Part shown: piece by piece, positions 43,207-52,860 of the stretch
How positions within the stretch are numbered: position 1 is the first letter of the stretch
Layout: each line of letters opens with the position of its first letter
Source of the DNA: Propionispira raffinosivorans DSM 20765
Lineage (GTDB): Bacteria; Bacillota; Negativicutes; Selenomonadales; Selenomonadaceae
Reading direction: 5' to 3'
DNA length: 64,000 bases
Assembly (NCBI RefSeq): GCF_000381065.1
Contig: NZ_KB905857.1
Span: forward strand, 1 to 64,000
Position numbers and translations under genes: made by a program
Notes under the pieces: model-generated
The model's input: the letters and a program-made list of their open reading frames with translations, nothing else
What the model was told of the DNA's origin: nothing
Database searches by the model: none

Positions 43207-46200
43207 TTATTCTTTACCAGCCAATTTTTTATAATTTTCATATCTTTCTTTGGCATCAGCAGCTGTCTTATCAAAAAGTGCATCTGCAGTGTCAGGGAAA
43301 GCACGTTTCAATGAAGAATAACGAACTTCACCGAGAATAAATTCTTTAAAGTCCGCAGTAGGTTCTTTCGAATCTAAAACAAACGGATTTTTATCAGAAT
43401 CTTTTAACGTTGGGTTGAATCTATACATAGACCAGTATCCTGATTCTACAGCACGTTTTGTTTCAAGATGACTGTTACCCATACCCAAACGTAAACCATG
43501 ATTGATACAAGGTGAATAAGCAATAATCAAAGAAGGTCCTTTATAAGCTTCTGCTTCAGCAATTGCTTTCAGCGTTTGGTTTTTATCAGCACCCATAGCA
43601 ATCTGAGCTACATAAACATAACCATAACTCATTGCCATCATACCAAGATCTTTTTTCTTCGTTTTCTTACCAGTTGCCGCAAACTGAGCAATTGCTGCTG
43701 CTGGTGTTGATTTAGAAGATTGTCCGCCAGTATTGGAATAAACTTCCGTATCAAATACAAGCACATTCACATCTTCACCGGATGCCAGTACATGATCGAG
43801 TCCGCCGTAACCAATATCGTAAGCCCAGCCGTCACCACCGAAGATCCATTGGGAACGTTTCACAAAGAAATCTTTATTTTCATAAATACTGTTTAATACA
43901 GCATTATCCGCTTTTTCAGCTTCGAGTAAAGCTGTAAGTTTATCAGCACGATCACGAGTGCCTTCACCTTCATGAATATTTGCAATCCAATCAGCAAAAG
44001 AAGCTTTGAGTTCTTCACTCATACCACCAGCATCAACTGCTGTTTGAATATCGGTTGCTAATGTTTCGCGTACAGCATTCGCTCCTAAGAACATCCCAAA
44101 TCCATATTCTGCATTATCTTCAAATAGAGAATTGGCCCATGCTGGTCCACGACCAAATTGGTTTGTCGTATATGGCATAGCTGGTGCCGATGCGCCCCAA
44201 ATGGACGAACAACCAGTTGCATTCGCAATCATCATACGATCACCAAACAATTGTGTAACGAGTTTTGCATATGGTGTTTCACCACAACCAGCACAAGCGC
44301 CGGAGAATTCAAGTAAAGGTTTTTCAAACTGACTACCCTTTACCGTATTTTTATTCATTGGATTTTCTTTTGGTGCTACTTCATTGATTGCATATTCGAA
44401 AGATGCACCATTTGCTTCTTGTGTTGCTAAAGGTTTCATAACAAGAGCTTTTTCTTTAGCCGGACAAACCTGCGCACAATTGCCGCAGCCAGTACAATCA
44501 AGCGGTGATACCGTAATTGCGTAATGCAGACCTTTCGCACCAGCAGCTGGTTTCGAAGTCATCACAGCTGGAGCAGCGTCTTTTTCAGCATCTGTCATGA
44601 GTGCTGGACGAATAACTGCATGTGGGCACACGAACGCGCATTGGTTACACTGAATGCAGTTATCAACCTGCCATTCAGGAACATTGATTGCAATCCCACG
44701 TTTTTCATAGGCAGCCGTACCCGATGGGAATGTACCATCAGCAAGATCATTGAAAGCACTAACTGCTAATTTATCGCCTTCTTGACGGTTCATTGGTTCA
44801 AGAATATCTTTAACAAATGCTGGTACTGCCTTTTTCGTAGTAACTGGATCGACTGCATCTTTCCAGTTTGCCGGAATTTCGACCTTAACAACCGCTTCAA
44901 TCCCTTTATCAATTGCACCATTATTCATATCAACGATTTTTTGACCTTTTTTACCATAAGACGTGACTACAGCATCTTTCAAATATTGAACGGCTGTTTC
45001 TTGTGGAATAATATTAGCAAGTTTAAAGAATGCAGACTGCATTACCATATTGAAACGTCCACCAAGACCCAGGCTTTGCGCAATCGCTACGGCATTAACA
45101 ATATAGAAACTAATGTTATTTTTCGCAATATAACGTTTCATCGCGGCTGGTAAATTATCATCTAATTCTTTGCCGGTCCAAATCGTATTAAGCAAAAATG
45201 TTCCATTTGGTTTTAAGCCAGCAAGAAGATCATATTTCATTACATAAGATTCCTGTGAACAGGAAATGAAATCTGCCTTATTGATAAGATATGGCGACGT
45301 AATTGCCGATTTACCAAATCTCAAATGCGACATCGTGATCCCGCCTGATTTTTTGGAGTCATACGCAAAATACGCTTGTGCATACATATCTGTTTTATCA
45401 CCAATAATCTTAATGGCACTTTTATTTGCGCCAACTGTACCATCGGAACCAAGACCCCAGAATTTACATGCCGTTGTCCCTTTTGGTGTCATATCAACAT
45501 CTTTGGTATAAGCTGGCAGAGATTTAAATGTTACATCATCTTCAATCCCAATTGTAAACCCGCGTTTTGGTTCAGCCAGTTTAAGGTTTTCATAGACAGC
45601 CAAAATCTGATCTGGTGTAATATCTTTACCGCCAAGACCATAGCGGCCGCCAATAATAACCGGATGTTTATCTGTATTATAAAAAGCAGCTTTTACATCA
45701 AGGTATAATGGATCACCGAGTGCCCCTAATTCTTTTGTTCTATCTAAAACAGCAATTTTCGTTACTGTTTCTGGAATATATTTAAAGAAATGATCGATTG
45801 AGAATGGTCTATAAAGATGTACCGTAAGTACACCGACCTTTTCGCCATTGGCATTTAAATAATCTACCGCTTCTCTTGTCGTTTCACAGACAGAACCCAT
45901 AGCAATAACAAGACGATCTGCATCTTTGGCACCATGATAATCAAATAAATGATGTTCACGACCCGTGATTTTTGCAAGATCTGCCATAGCCTGTTCTACA
46001 AGTTCCGGCAATGCATCATAATATTTATTAACGGCTTCACGTTCCTGGAAATAAATATCAGGATTTTGTGCAGTACCGCGAATTACTGGATGATCCGGAT
46101 TGAGTGCATTATGTCTAAATTTCTTAACAGCATCCCAGTCCAGAATCTTGCCAAGATCAGCAAAATCAATGACTTCGATTTTTTGAATTTCATGTGACGT

Positions 46201-46725
46201 TCTGAAACCATCAAAGAAATTAACAAATGGGACTTTGCTTTTTATAGCTACTAAATGAGCTACAGCACTTAAATCCATAACCTGTTGGACACTGCTTTCA
46301 ACTAGCATTGCACAGCCAGTTTGCCGCGCTGCCATAACATCTTGATGATCACCAAAAATATTTAAAGATGATGCTGCGAGTGCACGAGCACTTACATGAA
46401 ATACACCTGGCAAAAGTTCGCCTGCAATTTTATACATATTTGGAATCATCAGCAGCAGACCTTGTGATGCTGTATATGTTGTGGTCAAAGCTCCTGCCTG
46501 CAAAGAACCATGAACAGCTCCTGCTGCGCCTGCTTCTGATTGCAATTCGATAACTCTCACTTTTTGTCCAAACAAGTTTTTGATGCCTTTGGCTGCCATT
46601 TCATCAACATCTTCTGCCATTGGTGAAGACGGAGTGATTGGATAGATTGCAGCCACATCTGTAAATGCATAGGAAATATATGCAGCGGCGGCATTACCAT
46701 CCATAGTTTTCATTTTTTTACTCAT
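43207..46725 (-). CDS. nifJ: Pyruvate:ferredoxin (flavodoxin) oxidoreductase
   Basis: 1172 residues, the usual single-chain PFOR length. Order: pyruvate-binding gamma/alpha part (YPITPSSPMAEDVDEMA), domain III, two 4Fe-4S motifs (CIQCNQCAFVCP and CTGCGNCAQVCP), then the ThDP domain with the proximal cluster cysteines (CAGCGETPY, NATGCSSIWG) and GDGWAYDIGYGG. It decarboxylates pyruvate to acetyl-CoA and passes electrons to ferredoxin or flavodoxin, the central anaerobic step. No frameshift seen. Confidence 0.97.
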   Translation of the reverse strand: MSKKMKTMDGNAAAAYISYAFTDVAAIYPITPSSPMAEDVDEMAAKGIKNLFGQKVRVIELQSEAGAAGAVHGSLQAGALTTTYTASQGLLLMIPNMYKIAGELLPGVFHVSARALAASSLNIFGDHQDVMAARQTGCAMLVESSVQQVMDLSAVAHLVAIKSKVPFVNFFDGFRTSHEIQKIEVIDFADLGKILDWDAVKKFRHNALNPDHPVIRGTAQNPDIYFQEREAVNKYYDALPELVEQAMADLAKITGREHHLFDYHGAKDADRLVIAMGSVCETTREAVDYLNANGEKVGVLTVHLYRPFSIDHFFKYIPETVTKIAVLDRTKELGALGDPLYLDVKAAFYNTDKHPVIIGGRYGLGGKDITPDQILAVYENLKLAEPKRGFTIGIEDDVTFKSLPAYTKDVDMTPKGTTACKFWGLGSDGTVGANKSAIKIIGDKTDMYAQAYFAYDSKKSGGITMSHLRFGKSAITSPYLINKADFISCSQESYVMKYDLLAGLKPNGTFLLNTIWTGKELDDNLPAAMKRYIAKNNISFYIVNAVAIAQSLGLGGRFNMVMQSAFFKLANIIPQETAVQYLKDAVVTSYGKKGQKIVDMNNGAIDKGIEAVVKVEIPANWKDAVDPVTTKKAVPAFVKDILEPMNRQEGDKLAVSAFNDLADGTFPSGTAAYEKRGIAINVPEWQVDNCIQCNQCAFVCPHAVIRPALMTDAEKDAAPAVMTSKPAAGAKGLHYAITVSPLDCTGCGNCAQVCPAKEKALVMKPLATQEANGASFEYAINEVAPKENPMNKNTVKGSQFEKPLLEFSGACAGCGETPYAKLVTQLFGDRMMIANATGCSSIWGASAPAMPYTTNQFGRGPAWANSLFEDNAEYGFGMFLGANAVRETLATDIQTAVDAGGMSEELKASFADWIANIHEGEGTRDRADKLTALLEAEKADNAVLNSIYENKDFFVKRSQWIFGGDGWAYDIGYGGLDHVLASGEDVNVLVFDTEVYSNTGGQSSKSTPAAAIAQFAATGKKTKKKDLGMMAMSYGYVYVAQIAMGADKNQTLKAIAEAEAYKGPSLIIAYSPCINHGLRLGMGNSHLETKRAVESGYWSMYRFNPTLKDSDKNPFVLDSKEPTADFKEFILGEVRYSSLKRAFPDTADALFDKTAADAKERYENYKKLAGKE

Positions 46726-46816
46726 GTTTAAATAGCTCCCCTCATTTGATAAAATCTGTTTTACCGTACTTCTAACAAAAAAAGTACTCCCTCACATAAA
46801 ATAATGTAATAAAATA

Positions 46817-46844
46817 GTGATGTAAGATATAGAAACTACATCAC
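46817..46844. promoter_or_regulatory. Inverted repeat upstream of nifJ
   Basis: GTGATGTA / TACATCAC, perfect 8-bp arms 12 bp apart, about 100 bp before the nifJ start; a probable regulator site. The rest of the gap (46726-47044) is AT-rich without other recognised elements. Confidence 0.4.
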
Positions 46845-47044
46845 AATGTACAACCTGACAAAGTGTTAGAATGCTATGTATATTTATGAATACAATTTAT
46901 ATTTTATTCATATTCATTGAACTATATACACGTTCATTATACACCGTGATTATTTCAATGTAAATAATATTTCCGCGTTTTATCAAAAGATTCATTGCTT
47001 AATTTGAGATGAATTCCAATGTTGTATATTTTATATTAATAATA

Positions 47045-47081
47045 TTATAACTGCATAAATAGAATTTTTATGCAGTTATAA
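47045..47081 (-). terminator. Hairpin after the amino acid permease gene
   Basis: Perfect 15-bp stem TTATAACTGCATAAA / TTTATGCAGTTATAA with a 7-base loop; only a broken T run follows on the minus strand, so termination strength is unsure. Confidence 0.5.
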
Positions 47082-47095
47082 TAAAGGAATCCATA

Positions 47096-48484
47096 TTATT
47101 TTGTAACTTCTTTATTGAGATTACTATGGGAGCGCCCATAATAAAAATAGATAATAATACCAATAAAGCTCCAAACAAAGAAACGTTCCCACGTCATAGC
47201 CGATAAATTATACATCACATAGCTGCAGCTAATTACTGCTAAGCAGCCAATGGTTTTAATCCAGGGACAACGAAATGGTCTTTTTGCTTCTGGATATTTA
47301 TATCGCATAACCATAACACCAATCGATGATATTATAAATGCAAACAATGTACCAATGCTGCACATTTCTGCAACAATATGAATAGGTGTAAAACCACTAA
47401 TCAAAGCAACGGCAACACCAACCACAATCGTAATACGATGCGGGGTAGCATAACGAGGATGGATTTTACAAACAGATTGTGGTATAAGTCCGTCACGAGC
47501 CATCGCAAAAAAAGCCCTAGTCTGAGCATACATCATAACAAGCAGTACTGTCGTAAGCCCGGCAATAGCTCCTGTTCCAACTACTGCTGAACCAAAATTA
47601 TAACCAAGCAGCCTAAGCACATAAGCAACCGGTTCCGCCGTATCAAGCTGTGTATAAGAAACATTGCCCGTCATAACACCTGTAACTGCAATATATAAAA
47701 TTGTACATATAATAAGCGATCCAATGATGCCAATCGGCATATCCCTTGCCGGATTTTTCGTTTCTTCGGCTGCGGTCGAGATAGCATCAAACCCAAGATA
47801 AGCAAAAAAGATAAACGCCGCTCCCGCTGAAACACCCGCAAAACCAAACGGCATAAATGGCTGCCAGTTTGTAACATCTACACTTGGACCAGCTAAAAAC
47901 AAGAAAAGGAAAATTGCGGCAATCTTAATACCAACCAGCGTCTTTGTAACTGTAGCACTTTCTCTAATGCCTCGAATCAATAAATAGGACAAAAATAGCG
48001 TAATCAAAATCGCTGGTAAATTCATAATGCCGCCATCAGCTGGTACAGCCGTCCATGTTTTGGAAAGTTCAATTCCAGCCGATTTCAAGAGACCAACAAC
48101 ATAGGCTGACCAACCACCAGCTACCGCACTAGCTCCCACCGTATATTCTAAAATAATATTCCAGCCCACAAGCCATGCCCAAAATTCCCCCACCGATGTA
48201 TAAGCATAGGCGTATGAACTGCCAGCAACCGGAACCATGGAAGCTAGTTCCGAGTATGCCATACTAACAAAACCACAGGTAATACTTGCTATAACAAAAG
48301 ACAACATAAGTGCCGGCCCCGCATATTCTGCTGCTGCTACTCCTGTCAATACAAAAATCCCGGTACCAACAATAACACCTACACCAAGCATAATGATATC
48401 CACTGCACTTAAGGAACGTTTTAAAGCTGACCCGTCTGCATCTTTTTGATAGGCTTTAATTGTTTTTGTTCGAAAAATATTCAA
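47096..48484 (-). CDS. APC-superfamily amino acid permease
   Basis: 462 residues, about 12-13 helices, with GVGVIVGTGIFVLTG at the start (helix 1 substrate motif) and FFAYLGFDAISTAAEETKNP, the pattern of the YfnA/CAT cationic or general amino acid transporters. Substrate not set by the sequence. Single gene. Confidence 0.85.
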   Translation of the reverse strand: MNIFRTKTIKAYQKDADGSALKRSLSAVDIIMLGVGVIVGTGIFVLTGVAAAEYAGPALMLSFVIASITCGFVSMAYSELASMVPVAGSSYAYAYTSVGEFWAWLVGWNIILEYTVGASAVAGGWSAYVVGLLKSAGIELSKTWTAVPADGGIMNLPAILITLFLSYLLIRGIRESATVTKTLVGIKIAAIFLFLFLAGPSVDVTNWQPFMPFGFAGVSAGAAFIFFAYLGFDAISTAAEETKNPARDMPIGIIGSLIICTILYIAVTGVMTGNVSYTQLDTAEPVAYVLRLLGYNFGSAVVGTGAIAGLTTVLLVMMYAQTRAFFAMARDGLIPQSVCKIHPRYATPHRITIVVGVAVALISGFTPIHIVAEMCSIGTLFAFIISSIGVMVMRYKYPEAKRPFRCPWIKTIGCLAVISCSYVMYNLSAMTWERFFVWSFIGIIIYFYYGRSHSNLNKEVTK

Positions 48485-48603
48485 ATTTGCTTCCCCCTAA
48501 ATTCCTTTTGCTCAAAAAACTCTACACGAATACTGATTATATCATATAATATATTTCTTTGACATGTAAAATTGTATCATTTTTACATATCAAAATTTTC
48601 GCA

Positions 48604-48634
48604 TAAAAAATAGATGCCTGCAAAAGGCACCTAT
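48604..48634 (-). terminator. Terminator of the flagellin gene
   Basis: ATAGATGCC / GGCACCTAT stem with one mismatch and T6 on the minus strand. Confidence 0.6.
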
Positions 48635-48659
48635 CAATAAAGTCAAACATTAGAAAAAT

Positions 48660-49472
48660 TTAACCAAGAAGCGCTAAAACATCGGTATTACGGTGATTAC
48701 TGAGAGTCATGAGATGTAGAGCAATTGTTTGCTGTGTTTGACTCGATTTCAGATTTGTAATTTGTTTTGCCATATCACTGTCACCCGTTGTCGAAGCAGC
48801 CTCCGTTACACTAGCCGCCTGCGTCGTATAATTACTTGCCGAAAAGTCAAGACCCTCTTGTGTCGCACCAATCTTTGTTTGCTGTGATAAGGCATTTTGC
48901 AAAGCAGTATCGACCACATCTAGTGCATTTGATATACCTTTAGATGTAGAAAGATCGAGAGTTGAATTCCCTTTAGAATCTTGCAGACCAAGCGTCTGAG
49001 CACTCATATCAGGAAGGCTCACATTTTTGTAACCATTATCACCAGCAACGGTAATCTTTGCTGACCCATCGAGAAGTGACTTATCATTAAACGTAACTCC
49101 TGCATTGTCACTAATCTGTGAAACCGTTTGATTCACTTGCTGCTGTAACGCACTGATATCCGCATCATTATTTGTTCCATTTGCGGCTTTCAAGAGTTGG
49201 TCATGGAGTGAACTTAAAGAACTGACAGTTGAGCCAATAGCTCCATCCGCTGTTTTCAATAAGGCATTGGATGTTTGCGTATTTTGACTCGACTGTGCCA
49301 AAGTTCCCGCTGACACATTCATCCTTGTTAAGATTTGATACCCCGAGGCATCATCTGCTGCACTATTGATTTTAAGACCCGTAGCAATGTTCTTCATGCT
49401 AGACTGAATAGCACTTGATGATGAATTCAGTGTTTTAAGCATCCCTGCTGAGTTCTGAATAGAAATTCCCAT
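48660..49472 (-). CDS. Flagellin (orphan, short)
   Basis: 270 residues. The N-terminal D0/D1 helix is clear (SSSAIQSSMKNIATGLKINS, AADDASGYQI) and so is the C-terminal one (GDSDMAKQITNLKSSQTQQT, then NHRNTDVLALLG). The variable middle is very short, as in the minimal flagellins of Firmicutes. No other flagellar gene is nearby, and the promoter is sigma-A-like. It could be an extra flagellin or a flagellin-like secreted protein. AAGGAGGCG is the ribosome site. Confidence 0.85.
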   Translation of the reverse strand: MGISIQNSAGMLKTLNSSSSAIQSSMKNIATGLKINSAADDASGYQILTRMNVSAGTLAQSSQNTQTSNALLKTADGAIGSTVSSLSSLHDQLLKAANGTNNDADISALQQQVNQTVSQISDNAGVTFNDKSLLDGSAKITVAGDNGYKNVSLPDMSAQTLGLQDSKGNSTLDLSTSKGISNALDVVDTALQNALSQQTKIGATQEGLDFSASNYTTQAASVTEAASTTGDSDMAKQITNLKSSQTQQTIALHLMTLSNHRNTDVLALLG

Positions 49473-49522
49473 TATTTTCGCCTCCTTGTCAATTCATCTG
49501 GAAACTTAAGAACTTATATAGT

Positions 49523-49555
49523 ATTATACATTGATTTTTACTGGTAAATCAATGT
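49523..49555 (-). promoter_or_regulatory. Flagellin promoter overlapped by a palindrome
   Basis: TTGATT (49547-49552), 18 bp, TATAAT (49523-49528) on the minus strand. ACATTGATTT / AAATCAATGT (49528-49537 and 49546-49555) is a perfect 10-bp inverted repeat covering the -35 and spacer, a probable operator. No sigma-28 type TAAA...GCCGATAA promoter is visible. Confidence 0.65.
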
Positions 49556-49571
49556 AAATTCTGTAAAAGCA

Positions 49572-51044
49572 CTACATATTTTCTTTAATATATCGTGTAT
49601 AACTCCATTGCTTCAAAAAGGTCATTAGTAATAAAAGTATCGCTGTAATAAGCAGTATCAGTGCCAGCGGATTTGTTAATAAAATAGAAAAGTCACCCGC
49701 CGAAAAAGCTAAGGTATGTCGTAAATTCACCTCGATAATTGGACCTAAAATAAAGGCCAACAAAAATGGCAGCAAAGGGTACCGATAACGATTTCTAATA
49801 TAACCTATGATTCCAAACAAAATAGTCAAATAAACATCAAAAAAACTCTGATGAATTAAATAGACCCCGGCAACCGTTATTACAAAAAGAATTGGCAGCA
49901 AGATCCGTCCATCCAAACGACTGCATACAGCAAAAAAATGCATGCCACAAAAGCCAAGCCCAATGAGGAGCATTCCCGTTACAAAGGCTCCTCCTAAAAC
50001 ACTGTCAATCACCTCAATATTAGGCTGTCCGAAAAAGGAAGCTGGCGACAAGCCGTGTAAAAGAAATGTCATAAAAAGAATTACCCCCAACCGAGTCCCC
50101 GGTATCCCAAATAACAGCAACGAAAACATAGAGCCAACACTGCTTGAAGCCTGAGCTGCCTGACTGGCGGCAGCAAGAACAAAAGGATTTTTCTTGCGCC
50201 TGGCAGCGCGTTTCGTATCATAACATGAAATAAATGCCGCAGCACGAGCGGCCGCCGGTATAACACCGATGAGAAGACCAAGGATACTTCCTGTAACCAT
50301 CGGCAGCAACATCATTTTCAACTGCCCCCAGTTTGGCAAAAAAGCAGCAATATGCTTCGTTTTTTCAAACAAGACAAAGCGTTCCAGACTGGTAAGGATG
50401 TCCGATAATACCATAACACCTAAAATGAGCGGCAGCGGAGGCACTCCATTAAATAATCTTTCAACACCATAAGTCCACCTTGAATATGTCGAAATTGGAT
50501 CTGAACCAATTGTGCAAAGCAGTAAACCTAGTAACGCTGAAATCAATCCTTTCCCCACCGATTTCCCCGAAACAACGATTGCCACACAAAGAATGCAAAC
50601 AAGTGCTGCAAACAGATCCGCCGTTGCAAGATCTATATTCCATTGCGCCACCACTGGTATGCCATAAAATAAAACAACAAGACTCGTAGTAAAACCAAAA
50701 ATTGAAGCCAGTTGACCGATAAAAAAAATTTTCTCTGTTGTTTCTCGGTGGCTAAACCTCGAAGCAACAGAAGCCGCAGCCACCGATAAATCAAAACGCG
50801 CTCTCATAGACCCCAAAAGTAATGCCCCGTACCGACCACCCCCATAAACAGCCAGTACTAAGCCAACAGCTATAGCTAGTGGCAAATGGATTGTAAAGGG
50901 CAGTACAAAAGCTGCAACAGCTTCCGCTTGGAGTTTAGCTGTAAGACAAAAAAACATTCCACAAAACACACCTAAAAATAGAATTGGCAATAACTCCAAA
51001 AACAAACTCACGCGAAACTGACTCAAAAAAATTCCTGTATCCAT
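49572..51044 (-). CDS. tctA: Tripartite tricarboxylate transporter, large permease (TctA)
   Basis: 490 residues from the ATG after AGGTGA. About 10-12 helices with the TctA glycine/proline patterns (VYGGGRYGALLLG, GSDPISTY, GVIPAARAAAFISCYDTKRA). Carries the substrate across the inner membrane with a Na+ or H+ gradient. It follows tctB by 34 bp. The periplasmic receptor TctC is absent from the cluster. Confidence 0.85.
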   Translation of the reverse strand: MDTGIFLSQFRVSLFLELLPILFLGVFCGMFFCLTAKLQAEAVAAFVLPFTIHLPLAIAVGLVLAVYGGGRYGALLLGSMRARFDLSVAAASVASRFSHRETTEKIFFIGQLASIFGFTTSLVVLFYGIPVVAQWNIDLATADLFAALVCILCVAIVVSGKSVGKGLISALLGLLLCTIGSDPISTYSRWTYGVERLFNGVPPLPLILGVMVLSDILTSLERFVLFEKTKHIAAFLPNWGQLKMMLLPMVTGSILGLLIGVIPAAARAAAFISCYDTKRAARRKKNPFVLAAASQAAQASSSVGSMFSLLLFGIPGTRLGVILFMTFLLHGLSPASFFGQPNIEVIDSVLGGAFVTGMLLIGLGFCGMHFFAVCSRLDGRILLPILFVITVAGVYLIHQSFFDVYLTILFGIIGYIRNRYRYPLLPFLLAFILGPIIEVNLRHTLAFSAGDFSILLTNPLALILLITAILLLLMTFLKQWSYTRYIKENM

Positions 51045-51078
51045 AAACAATCACCTATGTATTTCTTTGTACTTTTTA

Positions 51079-51540
51079 TTAATGCAGCAGCATCTGCAAA
51101 ACACCCAGTGGTAATTCTATATCGAAAAAACGACAAAATAAGCTATGCACAATCACAGGGGTAGCTGCTGCCCCCAAAATAGCTGTGCCAATATTTCGCA
51201 TATTCGTTAAATACAGCATAATAAATGTAAATATTCCTGTTGATAAAATAAAACCAATTCCTTTAAAACCGATTGGATAAAGCAAACAAAGTATGATCAA
51301 GCAACTAACCCGCCACGTTCCGCCCGCTGCCAGTTGGGACTTATCACCATTTTTACTTCGTATAATCTGAACAAAATTAACCAAAAAAGCCACAGTCAAT
51401 AATAAAATGACACTACTTGGGAAAAAATCGGTACCTACATGGTTTATAGTATCCTTCGGCATTTTACTATTCAGCATCCACGCCCCTGCACACAGACCCA
51501 GTCCAAAAAAAGAGATAATACTATCACCAATCTTCATCAC
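51079..51540 (-). CDS. tctB: Tripartite tricarboxylate transporter, small subunit (TctB)
   Basis: 153 residues with four hydrophobic helices, the TctB length and layout (GTDFFPSSVILLLTVAFLV near the N-terminus). Partner of TctA. Between the AbrB-type permease and tctA in one likely operon. Confidence 0.75.
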   Translation of the reverse strand: MMKIGDSIISFFGLGLCAGAWMLNSKMPKDTINHVGTDFFPSSVILLLTVAFLVNFVQIIRSKNGDKSQLAAGGTWRVSCLIILCLLYPIGFKGIGFILSTGIFTFIMLYLTNMRNIGTAILGAAATPVIVHSLFCRFFDIELPLGVLQMLLH

Positions 51541-51590
51541 TTTGCTCCTTCCTCCTCTGCCAAAACGGGCAGTCTAGAATCATAACATTT

Positions 51591-52646
51591 TTACACAGTA
51601 ACTTTTTTATCAAAAAGAATGACAAAAATTTTAGCAATATGCGGAAAAGCAAGCATAATAAACAAAAGTCTTACCAATTGATATGCGGTCATTGTTGATA
51701 TATCCGCACCAACTAATAACGCTGTAATTCCCATTTCCGTCAAGCCGCCTGGTGCGGTACTCAAAAAAGCTGTAACGAAGGCCATCCCTGTCAATTCGCC
51801 CACAATATACCCCATAAGCAAAGATATTAAAAGAACGACGCCAACGCCGCTGAATAAACAGGATAAAAGGCCATGATATTGTTTGATTTTAGCCAGATTG
51901 ATACTTGACCCAATGTAACTGCCCACACAAATCTGCGCAATACTGATATAAAAAATAGGAACGATAGGGGCCTCCGTTCCTGTCAATAAAATATAAAACC
52001 CTGTACTCAAAATCGGTCCCAACAAATAAGCAGTAGGCAAATGGACGATTCGTCCCAGCACTGCCCCGCCAATTGCCACACTAGAAAAAACAAAAATAGT
52101 CGTAAGACTCGCCGCTGGCATACTGGCTGCCGCCTCTACCATATTTAAATTTCCATCATGTAAAATATGCATAGTAAGAAATGGTATTACAAAAACAACG
52201 GATAGCATTCGCATCGTCTGCATAATGGTCACAGCCGTCTGATCAGTTCCATCCATTTCTCCAGCTAACACAACCATCTGTGAAAGACCGCCCGGCACGC
52301 ATCCCAATAAGCAAGTGGTAAGACTGATGTTCGTTTTTTTGTGCGTAATATACCCAACCACAACACCAGCAAACACTGTGATCAATGTCGCACAAAGCAT
52401 CGTCGGCAATTGATCTATAATTTTATGACCTGTTTCAATCGTAAATGGGCGCCCCATGGCATACCCCAATAAAATCAACGCAGTATCCCGAACCTTTAGC
52501 GGCCAATAAATGCGCTGACCTGTTTTCCACGAATAAAGTGAAACCGCCACGATAGGTCCTAAAGTCCAAGGCAGCGGAACTTGCAAAAATTCAAACAAAA
52601 GACCAACCGGAATTCCAAGGCAGAGCACCTTACATATATTCATCAT
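51591..52646 (-). CDS. AbrB-family (AmoA-like duplication) membrane transporter
   Basis: 351 residues, ten or so helices in two homologous halves, each with the family motif around PGGL(S/T)(Q/E)MV (CVPGGLSQMVVL near 114 and STAPGGLTEMG near 290) and LGPI (PWTLGPIVAV and AYLLGPILS). Function of the family is unclear; often seen beside TctA/TctB. First gene of the tct cluster. Confidence 0.8.
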   Translation of the reverse strand: MMNICKVLCLGIPVGLLFEFLQVPLPWTLGPIVAVSLYSWKTGQRIYWPLKVRDTALILLGYAMGRPFTIETGHKIIDQLPTMLCATLITVFAGVVVGYITHKKTNISLTTCLLGCVPGGLSQMVVLAGEMDGTDQTAVTIMQTMRMLSVVFVIPFLTMHILHDGNLNMVEAAASMPAASLTTIFVFSSVAIGGAVLGRIVHLPTAYLLGPILSTGFYILLTGTEAPIVPIFYISIAQICVGSYIGSSINLAKIKQYHGLLSCLFSGVGVVLLISLLMGYIVGELTGMAFVTAFLSTAPGGLTEMGITALLVGADISTMTAYQLVRLLFIMLAFPHIAKIFVILFDKKVTV

Positions 52647-52811
52647 ACACTCAACACCTGATTTTCTATGTATTTCATCCCTCCATTTTACGATAGAATA
52701 GACCCCATCGTCAAATCACCTTATCATAAATATAAAAATATGCTCTATCGAATTATAGAAAACGGCGTTGCCGCATCCATTCATGAATATATCTTAAAAA
52801 ATTAAAATAAT

Positions 52812-52859
52812 AAAAATATGCCCTACCGGCTCAAATGATAGTCGGCAAGGCATATTTTT
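52812..52859 (-). terminator. Terminator of the RND operon
   Basis: AAAAATATGCC / GGCATATTTTT outer stem plus inner CCGGC / GTCGG; T5 on the minus strand. Confidence 0.8.
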
Positions 52860-52860
52860 G

